This document shows, piece by piece, positions 43,961 to 56,555 of a DNA stretch of 64,000 bases (the stretch's first letter is position 1; every line of letters starts with the position of its first letter). This DNA is from Punica granatum (lineage: Eukaryota > Streptophyta > Magnoliopsida > Myrtales > Lythraceae). The notes under the pieces are model-generated. The model ran no database searches. It saw only the letters and a list, made by a program, of their open reading frames with translations, and was not told the origin of the DNA. The DNA lies in NCBI RefSeq assembly GCF_007655135.1, contig NC_045129.1, forward strand, positions 10,230,001 to 10,294,000, read 5' to 3'. Made by a program: the position numbers and the translations under genes.

Positions 43961-46941
43961 ATGGGTGACATTTCGCCGGAGAGAAAAGCAGGGTGCGGCA
44001 TACTGAATGCGGTGTTTGGGCGGAACTCGTTCTGGCTTGGGAGGAGCACATCAGCCAGTGTACTGTCCACCCCGAACCATAACAACAATGTTACAAAGTC
44101 CCCAAGCACGCCCAACTCGAGAAGGCGCCGGGGGGGCTCCGACGAGACCGCATTCCTTGAATCAACTTCTAAGGGGTTGGAAGTTGTTGCCCCGAGGCCA
44201 ACCACAAGGCCTTCCTCTGTAAGCCACCAGAAGGCCTCAATTACTCACCATCAGAACCAAAGCAGGTTTACTGCTGATGCGGTGGTGCCTGGCGGTGGTG
44301 CTGGGGTGGGGGGAAGGAAGTCCTCCAATGGTTATGTAAACCAAGGCAAACAAGTCCCAAAGGAGGCAATCGGGATATCCGGTGAGCTCGAGAGCATGAT
44401 CAACGACCACCAGAAGGTGAAAGGGAGTAGCACCCTTGTAAGGGCATCCTCGAGCAATGTCATGCTCTTTGGGAACTTAGGAAACTTGAGGCAACCTGGT
44501 GTGGGGAACACAAACCCTGGTGGCAATAATGTCTGTGGTCATCAGCCGCAACCCGCCGACGAATATAGCCATTACTCGCAACCTAACAGAGGGCATACAA
44601 AAAGCGGGACCTGTAACAAAGACAATAACGACTACGGCTATGGCAATAGCAAATCAAGTCAGGCAGCACCTTCTTCTTTGTGCCGTGCGATCTCAACAAG
44701 AATGGACCCTGAGACGTTGAAGATCATGGGAAACGAGGACTACAAGAACGGGAGGTTCGTGGAGGCTCTGGCTCTCTATGATGCTGCTATCTCGATCGAC
44801 CCAAACAAAGCCTCTTACAGAAGAAACAAAAGTGCAGCTTTAACAGCTTTAGGAAGGATTCTTGAGGCTGTCTTTGAGTGCAGAGAAGCCATTCGAATCG
44901 AGCCTCGTTATCAACGGGCGCATAATCGTATCGCAACCTTATATGTCAGGTAAAAGAAGTTGAACGTTTCATTATATCACTCTATGATTTACTAGAGCAT
45001 GGAATGATAATCAACAGTTATACTTTTGGTCGGGAATTTAGACTTGGGGAGGCTGAGAAGGCGATCTATCACTACAAGCATGCTGGACCGGAAGCCGACC
45101 CTCAGGACATTGCTAAAGCAAAGACACTCCAAGCCCTTCTTCAGAAGTGCACCGAAGCTCAGAAGCTCCGAGATTGGAACAGCCTGATCAGGGAGAGCAG
45201 CCGAGCAATATCCAGCGGTGGAGATTCAGCTCCACAGGTTAGTTAACTATTCAAATTGGTAGTATCTAGAAATCAATTTCCCGTTTTGCCTTAGATCATG
45301 TTCTGACCCGCCAAATCTTGTTGGGTAAATCCAAAAAGATATTTGCATTGCAAGCCGAGGCATTCCTGAAGCTTCACAGGCACCAGGAAGCCGACGAAAC
45401 AGTATCAAAGGGTCCAAACTTCGAGGTTGATGCTTGCACAAAATTCCTCGGTCCTATCGGGAGTGCCAACATGTTAACAGTTCGGGCTCAAGTTGACATT
45501 GCTGCAGGCAGGTCAGTTTTCTTCCTCGTAGTAAGTTTCTTGAAAGTGTTCTCTCTGTTCTGTAAAGCTTTTCCAGTTTCTGTTTTTCTATCTTTGTCTC
45601 GTTGAAAAATGAAGAGATAAGACTAGTATCTATTGAATTCCAGTACATTTTCTGAAATCTACATTCCCATAAACACAAGCCATTGTTCAGAAAATCGGTA
45701 TATAAGGGCTTTCGGTTTCTGGATATTTGTATGATCATTTGAAGATGCTTCTGTGATTCAAGGGCCCAGATAATACCGAAGTTGCTAACTTCTCTACCAA
45801 TCAGCAGATTCGATAATGCACTTGACGTGGCTCAACAAGCGACTCGGCTCGACCCAAACAACAGGGTAGCAGCCATAGTGATGAAGCGTGCACGGGCAGT
45901 AGCAGCAGCTCGGTCAAAGGGCAATGAATTATTCAAGGCAGGGAGGTTCAGCGAGGCCTGTATAGCTTACAGCGAGGGACTGGAGCATGACCATTACAAC
46001 TCTGTCTTGTTGTGCAACAGAGCCGCTTGTCGATCGAAACTAGGCCAGTTTGAGAAAGCCATCGAAGATTGCACTGCAGCCCTTGATGTCCGTCCATCAT
46101 ATAGCAAAGCTCGGCTAAGAAGGGCGGATTGCAATGCCAAGGTAAACTTCGCGGATTTATTGCATCTTGCAGAATGAATGTAACATACTCAGGAAGATTG
46201 TTCCATTGTCTTCTCTAGCTCGGCTGTCTGAACAAGAAAAAAGGTTTTCAATTTGTGTTCTCTTTTTACCTGTCTATGTGATAGTTGGGAAGATGGGAGG
46301 CTTCGGTGCAAGATTACGAAGTGTTGATCATAGAAACACCAGATGATGAAGAGGTGGCCAGTGCTTTCTTGGAAGCAAAGGAACAACTCAAGAGGCAGCA
46401 AGGGGGGGCCTCTGCAGACACAAACCAAGAAAGAACGAATCTAATCGCAATTTCAAGCATAGAAGAGTTTAGGCAATACACGGCGTCACGAGGTATAGTA
46501 ATAATAGCAAGCTTTGTCGTAACATTTTCACCATTCAGTTACTCTTCTAATTGGAAAGATGAACTTCATTCTGTTTTTCTTATTGACAGCAATTTCCATC
46601 GCGTACTTCTACAACAAGCCCGGGGAAAGGCAAATGCTGCAGATTATGGAGCAGTTGTGCAGGAGACACCCTTCAGTGAACTTCCTCAAGGTCCATAACC
46701 TTGAATTGAAATTCTCTTCAATTGCAGGTTTCTGTGTCACTCGCACCTACAACTACTGAAACGGCCAAAATCTTCATTTCTTTTTCAGGTTGAGGTTGAA
46801 GATAATTCCCCAATACTAAAATTCAAGGGACCGGAGTTGTTGCCAAGCTTCATTTTCTACAAGAATGGCTCGATGATCCGAGAAATTCATGGGGATGACC
46901 CAGAAACGTTAGAGAGTGTGATCGATGACTTAACAAGTTGA
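43961..46941 (+). CDS. TPR repeat-containing thioredoxin-like protein (TTL/TPR14 family)
   Basis: Seven exons: 43961-44949, 45042-45237, 45339-45511, 45808-46141, 46285-46492, 46590-46690, 46789-46941. The product is 717 residues, near the size of Arabidopsis TTL1. Order: a disordered Ser/Asn/Gly-rich N-terminal region (1-247); a first TPR group from MDPETLKIMGNEDYKNGRF (residue 248); a middle helical part; a second TPR group (KGNELFKAGRFSEACIAYSE, LCNRAACRSKLGQFEKAIED) with the N and K/R residues of a Hsp90/Hsp70-type carboxylate clamp; and a C-terminal thioredoxin-like fold. In that last domain the WCGPC active site is replaced by YNKPGE, while the cis-Pro (LLPSFIFYKNG) is kept, so it is not a redox enzyme. 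TTL proteins act as scaffolds in osmotic-stress, brassinosteroid and cellulose-synthase regulation. Which TTL or TPR14 orthologue this is cannot be fixed by eye. Confidence 0.92.
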
Positions 46942-47672
46942 TAGTGAAGACCGTAAACAAGTGGATTCAAATCCCAGCACCCAGACACAAGTAACATAGG
47001 CAGGCCGTGTAAAGGGAAAGTGGTGAAATGCAGAGGCACAGGAGGCAGAATGGTACAGCTGATTTTCTCTGCTTCAAAGCACCTCGAAAGGAAAGTACAG
47101 GTATCAGATCAAATAGGCAAAAAGTCCATTTAGCTTTAGAGAAACAGGAAGCTAAAAAGAAAGTCCCATTGATGATTGAATGTTGATAGATTCACAATCT
47201 ATCCTGAATTCAATCTGTATAGATGTAACAATTTGATCGTCAGATCTTCCTTCATTGCAGTTCTTGAAAGTAGCCTGGATCTTCAACTGAACCACCAATT
47301 GTTACAGAACCAAAACGAGCAAAAAAACATCATTGGGAGACTCCAATGGAACCTGATTCATCACTTTCTTAAAACTTGCCATTACAATTCTCTTGAAGAA
47401 AGGGAACACGAGCAGATATCCATGAAACTAATTTGAGTCAAAGGATCTAATATGTAATTATCTAGGTTAAAAGCATGGCAAACGAATTCAACAGTACAAG
47501 AAATCATATGAACAACAGTTGAAGTACAGAGGCAACAACGGCTCTCTACGACTTTCCCTATTAATGCTTGCAATTACAGAAGCCCCTGATGGGACCAAGA
47601 AAACAGAAGAAAAGGAAAAGAGAAAACTAAAGTCAAATGCTCTTATTATCACCAGGAGAATCATGAAGCCCG
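46942..47672. other. 3' region between convergent genes
   Basis: Holds the 3' untranslated regions of the TTL gene (+) and of the minus-strand gene ending at 47673. No other feature seen. Confidence 0.6.
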
Positions 47673-49247
47673 CTAATCTTTGTTCAAGGGCATCCTATTG
47701 ATCGCCTCGAGGTCCATTTTGCAGTTCTCTCTCAAGTCTTTCAGGGCAATGTAGTTGGTTTGCTGCCAAGATCGAAACAAGAGCTTGTGTCAAACGAGGA
47801 CAAGAAATAGAGGAAAATGGAACCAAATCATGTAATAATCGTGCACGACAAAAGCCTACCAGAGAGAAGGCAAAAAGTAAAGATGAACCAAGGGAAGAAC
47901 TGTGTTTTTTTACTGACAAGCTGATTGCCTTCGTGAGAGAGAACACCCTCCATGTGGAGGAAGAGTGACTTCCACTGGTTAAAGAGATTGGACTCCAACT
48001 CTGAAGGCTTGCTTGTGTTACGGGAAACAATGGCGTCAATATCCTTCCCCTTTCCAAATTTGTGGACCAAAGCGCTCGCTTCTTTCTGACTCTTCCTCAG
48101 GGCTGAAGCATAAATCCAAGATTTTTACAATGTCGGTGTTTATAAATATCGCAAGTCAGCTTACCATGACACTCTTCTAGCTGACCAAAACCTCCAGCAG
48201 AACAATTCGGTTCAATAAAGTGAACTTTTAACATAAGCTGTACATAGTATGCCTAGATAATATACAGCTTGAACAAAGCACATTAACTCTGTTCCCAAGA
48301 GATATATGGCAAGCAATCATGGTCAAAAGGCACCAAACAATACTAAATTAAGTTTCGCCTTTATATGAAAACAAGAACTGTACCGGCTATTCGACCCTTG
48401 ATGTCCTGGTAATGAAGGTCCGACCAAATATAAGCAGCTGAGACAAATACAACAGAAGCGTCCATTTCAACTCAAAGCTCAAACTAATTAAATTCTGCAG
48501 TAGCAAGAACAATTGACCGTGTAGTTTTAATCGTATTTGGCACCGATATGTACCTTTCAAGCAGAAAGAACAGGAACAACCGCTAAGCGGGTCATTGCCC
48601 TGGCAAACATTACGGGCATCAGAATCCTTGAGAAGTTTGCATCTTTCCAATTCGAAGGACCCACCCTGTGAGTTGACAGGCAGCCTCGACCACTCTGTGG
48701 ACCCAAATTTGTTTGAAGCGAGCTTCCCGGCTCTGAGATCCTTATCAGCCTCCCTGGAAGCATCAGCAACAGATCCTCCTGGAACCAGATTTTCTGTCAC
48801 CAGACTCGCCACTGGAGTGACCCTCTCCTCCCTGCACTCATCATCACCCACTGGTACAACATTATCAAGCATGCTGGTGTCAAGGCCTTCGGGACTGTGA
48901 GTAGGCTCAGAAACGCTAGGGGGCGGATCATCCTGGGTCATCTGAGCCCTACACCTCGTAGAAGAGACATCGAGATCCCCCCTTCCCTTCAAGAAAGAAA
49001 CAATCTTTTCAACTCCAACTTCTCTGTCTTTGCCCATAAGCTTCTCCCTGAGCAAGTTCTCAACTCCGGAGCAAACACGATTCGCGAACTCGGAGTCCCC
49101 GTCCTCTACAGCCCTACTCATACCCTTAACATCTCGCGACTTCGAGTCGGCATCATCGAGAATGACAGAAGAACCCCTCTTCAGGGGCCGATTCGTCACG
49201 TCACCGAGCACATTCCGGCCCTTGGAGCTGTAACTGTCCCCAGACAT
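47673..49247 (-). CDS. conserved plant protein of unknown function with CSCSFC motif
   Basis: Four exons on the minus strand: 49247-48554, 48437-48384, 48102-47918, 47762-47673. Introns are GT-AG with closing phase and give 340 residues. The start MSGDSYSSKGRNVLGDVTNR is preferred over an upstream in-frame ATG at 49307, which would be followed by a run of Phe from a polypyrimidine leader. The N-terminal 220 residues look disordered and acidic. The C-terminal third is compact: a cysteine cluster GCSCSFCLKAAYIWSDLHYQ, then DIKGRIAALRKSQKEAS, then FNQWKSLFLHMEGVLS and LKDLRENCKMDLEAIN, mostly helical. I recall similar unnamed plant proteins but no function. Its position between the TTL gene and ACX2 fits the unnamed gene At5g65120. 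The Cys cluster could bind a metal; this is only inferred. Confidence 0.8.
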
Positions 49248-52200
49248 CAGAAAAAAAAAAGAAAGGATCGAGCTCCCCGGCAAAGATCCCGAAATCCAAA
49301 CAGCCAAGAACTCAAATATGCGCCCAGAGAAACGAACCCTAACTCACCAAACTACAGAAACAAGAAAAACCCAACTCCTCACCCGAAACTCCCTTTCGAA
49401 AAATTGACGAATGCCCCCGCAACCGAGACGCGAGAGCTTGGAACGCTGACGACCCGAGATTAAAAAAAAAACCGATCTTGGGGCGAAAGGGAGGCTGTAG
49501 GGGCTGCGAGGATGGAGGGATTGCAAGAGGGTGGGGATTGGGTTTAGTGGAGATCTTCAAAGGAGATGAGTTTGGGTATGGGGGGATATTGCAGACATTT
49601 TTGAAAGGGATTGAGAGGGAAGAGAGGCGAACTGATTGCAGTTTGTAAAGGGAAAGGAATTGGGCGCTTTTTGATTGCAGCCGCGAGCGAGGGAAAGACA
49701 CGACACAGAGAGAGAGAGTGGATGGTTTGGTTTTGTGTTTTTTTGTGAATTCGGGGAGGAGGCGGGAATTGGGAGCGGAGGGATTAGAAGGAAGGAAATG
49801 GGCCTAACCCGCTCCTCCTGTAAACCGGGAAGGCGCGCGGAGATGATGAATTTTAATTTAATTTAATCTTTCCTTTTCTTTTTTATTCTTTTCATGTAAT
49901 TTCTTGTCGTCTAATTTCTAACGACTGACGCGGTAAAAAAAAACAGAAATAAATTCTAATGACTAAAAGCAGAAAAGGAAAATAAAGTTTCGTGCAATGA
50001 GGTTATTCTGAGTTGTGATCAAAAGGTTTCGAATATGATTATTTTTTATGAAATTCTCCTACCCCTTTATTTTTCTTTCCTTATTCTTTTTTTTGTGAAC
50101 TTTAGTATCCGAAAGTCCAATTAAATAAATGATAGAAATTCATATATATGTATATATATATATATAATTCTAAGCTATTTAAAACCACATTCCTGATATA
50201 TATATATATATTTTAAAAAAAAATTTCGGTGAATGAAAAAAAAAAAAGCTTTCATTTTTTCCTCCGTTAAACTCATAATTTTATATGGGTGCTCCTCTCA
50301 CTTGAGTATGAATCGGCATTCTATGTTTAACGGAGCTCCACAAACCGTGTGAAGTCTACCTATGAAACTGTGTCACATGTGGAAGTTAAGTTAATAAAGT
50401 GTGCAATATGTCGACTACATTTTTTATTTTTTGCATGAGGGTTGTGAATATTGCGGTGCGATTATGGAAATTAAAGATCATTATTTTCTTCTCTTGCTCA
50501 TATTTGGATGAGTATATTGAGCAAGATGGGTGTAAATAGGCCAGCGTGTAATTAATCGGAGGAAATCGAACACTATCATTATGAAATTACTTTGAACGTT
50601 CTATGTTTTATTACCTTTGCCATGAGAGGAACGAGACGATATTAACGATAGTTGTTGTTCTTGTTTCTTCTTTAGTCAAACAAATTGACACGTACCTTTT
50701 GAGGTTTCCTTCTCCATCTTAAATCAGGGGGTTTGTGATGGAGCTCTTGAGATTTTTCTTTTCAAAAGTTTTTTGGAGGAAGATGAAGAAAGGGGATAGG
50801 GAGATTGCGGGAAGGCTGGTTTTTGGAAATTTTTATCTAATCTCCGATAATTTGTCGTGAAACCAAACATTAGAAGATGAGTGGTGATTAATTTGAATTA
50901 TCGGTAATTGTTGGAAATCTACCAAATATGAAAATGTTGGATTGCTCACAATTTAAACCATAGTAATCCATTTGAATGGTAGTCTAGATCTTATTACCAG
51001 CAATCTTATATAAGGTAATAACCAAACACAATGTCTATATTCTTAGTCGCAAATGCTAACTCTTAACTGTTGGTATATTTTTTTTTTCAACTTCTAGCAT
51101 TAATTATTATCTGGATCTGTTTATCATGACAATTTGTCATGGTGACTAAACCTATAAGATAAAAAAGGGCGTGTTGCACTATAACAGCACCCAAATAGTA
51201 CTTTAACATATAATGTTTTCGTATTTAATTGTTTTTTAAATTTATGCACAATATCGTCTAGATAAGGTACGTTATGACCTCTTTGAAAGTGCGACAATTC
51301 ACACTCTTTTTTGTACTTTTATCACCATAACAAATTATCATGGTAAATTTTTTTCCTTATTATTAGTTTCAACATATACAAATCTTTAAATTTTTAACGT
51401 AAGATTATGACAAATTATTTGAGACTGATCTGTAAATACAAAAGGCGTATTTATCATATTATTCGCTTGATTAAAAGTTTGAGATTATTCTCTTATTCAA
51501 TGACAAAAAAAATCTTTTATGATCTATGATATAAGTATTAATAATTATAAATATATTACCAATTGGATTTTTTCTAAACGAAGCGTCCAACAAAGCTCAC
51601 CATAAGTTATTTTAATTGATAATATTCATTTTAATACCCTTCAAAATAGATATAATTACACATCATGCTCCAAATTTTTGATAATTCAATCTTTCTTGGG
51701 CAAAACAGAGGATATCTCGATCGAGGGAGAGAACGAGGAAATCCCGTATGACCCAATATATCTAACAAGTCGCACAATACGTCAACCCAAGAGGCATCTT
51801 CCTCTCCAGGACTTCAAAAAGGCACTTTTGGAACACCAATAGGCATAAAATGAAAGAAAAAAAAATTAAGTACTATATTTCACTTTGACGTCAAAGCTTA
51901 ACAACGTCTTTATCATCTTAATAATATTGTCTTTTATCATATTTTATCCATAAAATACTGGGAAAATATTCTTACGAATAGGATTTTTGAATGATTACAG
52001 ATTTTAAATCTTTTTCCATAATGCATTCCGGCGTCGGTCTGTAATTCGAGGAAAAAAAATGTAGTTATCCACATGGTGCGAGTCATTTGAGGATGACCAA
52101 AGATGACCAAAGTCTCCATTGACATTCGAAAGTTGCATTGCAACGAAATAGTGCGGCTTCTCTGTAAAGTTTTTCGAAGAGTTAAAAGTCTTTTTCACTT

Positions 52201-52930
52201 TTAATCCTCGTCTTAATTCTATATTTACTCAAGTTAAACAAGTACTGATCAAGTGCCAAGTTATTCAACTATTTCGATCAAGTATAGTTAATTACAAATC
52301 AACCGCGCATTAGAGGTTTGGCCCTGCCAAATCAGCATGAATCGACATGTATTAGTACGAGTATTCATAGGGAGGAATGTCCCGACTATCAATGGCCATT
52401 ATTTTATCTCATGTCAAAGCCCAAAGAAGACCTCAGAAGATCTTATCATCCGGTAGTTGAAGAGTTTCATGGGGAGCAACTGTTGCCCTTAACGACTTTC
52501 AACTGTCGTTTGCTTTGAATTTGTCTCAAACTTCTACTCGAGAAAGGTTGAATATAGAACATCGAAAAATATCCCAATCATCTTCAGTTTCAACCCGAAT
52601 CTTTATAATCATTCGATCAACGTTTTATGACGTGAGTCTAATCTATAAAAATTATTGATCCGACCACTCCAGCAGACTCGCACAAAGCACCCAAAGAGAC
52701 ATCCATAACGATTGGGCTGTCGGCGACTGGTCTTCGGTCTGGATAAGGAATTTAATTTTGCTTCCGTTTTGTTTGGTTTTGAATAACATATTCATATTCA
52801 GACTCACCGATCTGATCCAAATTCCCATCCAAAGCCAAACACCGCATGGAATCAAACTTGATCCTAATGACGTTGGAAAGCGCGCCAAAGCCAGCCCACC
52901 GCGCCTCCCCCTCTTCCAATCCCACATCGA
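49248..52930. other. intergenic DNA upstream of ACX2
   Basis: The first 600 bases are balanced in composition and purine-rich on the plus strand; they are likely the promoter/leader of the minus-strand gene. The rest is AT-rich with TA runs at about 50145-50165 and 50195-50210. No gene or transposon was recognised. Confidence 0.5.
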
Positions 52931-52936
52931 CACGTG
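52931..52936 (+). promoter_or_regulatory. G-box in the ACX2 promoter
   Basis: CACGTG, followed 11 bases later by ACACGTCA, another ACGT core. Such pairs are bZIP/bHLH targets. It lies about 30 bases before the TATA box. Confidence 0.45.
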
Positions 52937-52963
52937 GAGTATGGACACGTCACCATCGTGCCT

Positions 52964-52970
52964 TATAAAA
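52964..52970 (+). promoter_or_regulatory. TATA box of ACX2
   Basis: TATAAAA in a CCTTATAAAATGC context, 109 bases before the ATG, leaving a leader of roughly 75 bases. This is the best TATA candidate in the gene's upstream region. Confidence 0.6.
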
Positions 52971-53072
52971 TGCAAACGCCGGATAAATCTCTCCCTTCTA
53001 TTCTCTGACACTCAACCGTCTCCTCCTTCAGCTCCCACTGCCATCACCAACCGAATCTCCTCCTCACCGGAA

Positions 53073-56000
53073 ATGGACCCCCATCGGAAGGCCGACGCAG
53101 GAGAATCCGACGCCTCCGCCCGGCGGATCCAACGGCTTTCCGCTCACCTCTCCCCCGCCGACCTCGGCCGACCCTGCATACCGCCGCAGCTCCGGCTGCT
53201 GACCTGTGCCGCGGCGAAGATCGAGGTCGACACGGAGAAGCTATCGCTGTACATGAGGGGGAAGCACCGCGAGTCGCAGGAGAAGGTGTATGAGTACTTC
53301 AACTCGAGGCCGGACCTGCTGAACCCCGTGGAGATCTCCAAGGACGACCACCGCGAGCTCTGCATGCGGCAGCTGCTCGGCCTCGTCAGGGAGGCCGGTA
53401 TCAGGCCGTTCCGCCTCGTGTTCGACGACCCGGGGAAGTACTATGCCATCATGGAGGCCGTTGGTAGTGTGGACATCTCGCTCGCGATCAAGATGGGCGT
53501 GCAGTACAGGTGAGAGGATATTTGAGCTATTTGATTCGGATCTCAATTCGATTGCTCTCCGCGTGTTTCCTGCTTGATGATGGTTGTGTTCTTCTAGAGT
53601 TGCTGATTACTTTCCCTGTAAGCCAAGAAATCTATAGGATCACTGTTGATGAGAAGAGACGGTGGGTATGTTGTTAGGTTCATGTCATTTCAGATAGCAT
53701 TGTATGTGATGATGTAGTTTGATGTGCCATATTAGCTCAGAACTGCTCTTTTGGCTTTTCCCGGTTAGCCCAAAAGCGGCCAAAGCAGTGCGATGTTTTG
53801 GTTGCGGGTCTTGGTCATATTCTTGTCGAAGTCGATTGTAGGGGCCCGACTTTCGGAGGTGGGAGGGGCTATAAAGAACACTGGCATGATTGGATTGGGA
53901 TAGTTGTCGAATTAGAATTACAGAAAAGAATTGGGTTGTTCAAGACTCTGCCTAATTGGTGAACGGCGTATGACTGATGATTTTTGTTAAGAACTCATAT
54001 TGATTTGTAATAGTTCGGGTTGGATTTTATTCAGAGAGTCGTATGTCTATGTTAATGCTACTTAAAGCCGAATTTGAATACAAATGAGAACATGATGTAT
54101 CTGTTGTTTAGTTTCATGGACTTTACAGCATATAGATCTGCACAAATGAGATTAGACATATAGAGACCGGGAAAAAATGATAAGCATCAAGCAGCAGAAC
54201 AGTAAATAAAACATTTATCAAGTCTCGAGTGATAATGTCCTTTATCATGAAATGTTGCATAAATCAGCAACTCTGTTGTGGACCTGTTAACTTTTACTCT
54301 GTTTTTCCATCCTCCAAGTCCCACTCCTATTAGTTATTTATTATTGAACAGCTTTCATCTTGCCTCTCACATTGACCCCTGGCACTTCTATTTGCAGTCT
54401 TTGGGGTGGCTCTGTAATAAACTTGGGAACTAAAAGACACAGGGATAAGTACTTTGATGGTATTGATAGCGTAGAGTATCCTGGTTGTTTCGCCATGACG
54501 GAACTCCACCATGGTAATAGCACAGTGATAAGCACATCAATTTTAATCCTTTCACGATTACTACTGTACTTTTCATGCATTATTATGTCCAAGATGGTGC
54601 ATATTAACCTTTTAGTCTATACTTTCTTTATATTCGGATTACTGCTTCCTTCTACCTAATGCTGTCGGTACGATACTTTGACAGGCTCCAATGTGCAAGG
54701 CCTCCAGACTGTTGCAAAATTTGATCCAATCACCGATGAGTTTATAATCGATACTCCAAATGATGGAGCCATCAAATGGTGGATAGGCAATGCAGCGGTC
54801 CATGGCAAGTTTGCCACGGTCTTTGCGAGGCTCATTCTCCCTACCCATGATGCCCAAGGAACCTCTGATATGGGGGTTCATGCCTTCATCGTCCCCATAA
54901 GGGACATGAAAACCCACCAGACCCTCCCTGGAGTTGAGATCCATGACTGCGGGTATAAGATTGGTCTCAATGGTGTCGATAATGGGGCCTTGCGATTTTG
55001 CTCTGTTAGAATTCCCCGAGAGAATCTTCTGAACCGATTTGGGGATGTCTCTCGGGATGGGAAGTACACGAGCAGCCTCCCGTCAATAAATAAGAGATTT
55101 GCTGCTATGCTTGGTGAGCTCGTTGGCGGGAGGGTTGGTCTGGCATACTCCTCTGTTGGGGTCTTGAAAATTGCAGTCACTATCGCAACTCGATATTCCC
55201 TTCTCCGCCAGCAGTTTGGGCCCCCAAAGCAGCCTGAAGTTAGTATCCTCGATTACCAGTCCCAACAGCACAAGCTGATGCCTATGCTTGCCTCCACTTA
55301 TGCCTTCCACTTTGCTACCTTGCATTTAATAGAGAAGTACTCAGAGATGAAGAAAACTCACGATGAGCAGCTGGTTTCAGATGTCCATGCTCTCTCAGCA
55401 GGCCTGAAGGCTTACGTGACTTCTTACACAGCGAAGTCGCTGAGTGTCTGTAGAGAAGCCTGTGGGGGCCACGGCTATGCTGCCGTCAACCGGTTTGGGA
55501 GCTTGAGGAACGACCATGATATCTTTCAGACTTTCGAAGGGGACAATACAGTTCTTTTGCAGCAGGTATTTGACATAGTTCTACTCTGTCTTTGATTTCA
55601 CATATCGGAACCCAATTCTGAAACCTTACCTTCTTGTTCTATTGTTGAATCTCAAGTTTGTTATTGGGTTCAGGTGGCAGCTGATCTCTTAAAGCAGTAC
55701 AAGGAGAAGTTTCAAGGTGGGACGCTTGCAGTTACATGGAACTACTTGAGAGAGTCCATGAACACGTACTTGTCTCAGCCCAATCCGGTGACTGCAAGAT
55801 GGGAAGGCAAAGATCACCTGCGGGACCCTAAATTCCAACTCGATGCATTTAGGGTAAGGAGCTGACTGTTTTTCTTCAGGACTCAATCATAACATTTATT
55901 AATGGAATTTTAATGGTGCAGTATCGAACTTCCCGGTTGCTGCAAAGTGTTGCCGTGAGACTGCGGAAGCACACTAAGACTCTGGGGAGCTTTGGCGCAT

Positions 56001-56555
56001 GGAACAGATGCCTGAATCACCTTCTGACCCTTGGGGAGTCCCACATAGAATCTGTCATTCTTGCCAAGTTCATTGAAGCAGTTGAGAGGTAATTGCTCTA
56101 AACTGGAATTCAGAAATCCTCCAACTTGGAATTCAGAAATCTCCATTTCTTTTTTCAAGAATTTTGTGTCTTTACCAGTTTGTTCTTGTGTAGGTGTCCT
56201 GATCCAAGCTCGCGAGCAGCTCTGAAACTAGCATGTGACCTTTATGCATTAGACCGAATCTGGAAGGACATCGGAACATACCGGATCGTCGATTATGTGG
56301 CACCAAACAAAGCTAAGGTATACACAGATGTGAACCTAGTTACTTGTGTGACCAACTTTATTCTGATTTAACAGTGCCGCTTGCTCTTTCTGCTTTCAGG
56401 CAATTCACAAACTGAGTGAGTACCTCAGTTTCCAAGTGAGGAATGTGGCCAGGGAGCTTGTGGATGCATTCAATCTTCCGGATCATGTCATACGGGCCCC
56501 CATAGCTATGCACTCGGAAGCTTACTCTCAGTACACACAGTATGTTGGGTTCTGA
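53073..56555 (+). CDS. ACX2: acyl-CoA oxidase 2, peroxisomal (long-chain)
   Basis: First step of peroxisomal beta-oxidation: FAD-dependent oxidation of long-chain acyl-CoA to trans-2-enoyl-CoA with release of H2O2. Seven exons: 53073-53509, 54398-54513, 54685-55565, 55674-55853, 55922-56088, 56194-56317, 56400-56555. All are GT-AG with closing phase, giving 686 residues; Arabidopsis ACX2 has about 690. A PTS2 signal RIQRLSAHL begins at residue 18 and fits R-[L/I]-x5-H-L. Other landmarks: [31 protein letters not shown] (flavin/substrate region), [29 protein letters not shown] and the [12 protein letters not shown] block near the catalytic glutamate. The start follows a short leader and directly precedes the PTS2. 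The long second and third exon boundaries match a single uninterrupted ACX frame, with no sign of damage. Confidence 0.96.

Noticed and set aside
48897..49463. 188-residue plus-strand frame
   Set aside because: It is the antisense shadow of the first exon of the minus-strand unknown gene.
52652..53011. 119-residue minus-strand frame
   Set aside because: It overlaps the ACX2 promoter and leader and has no family features.
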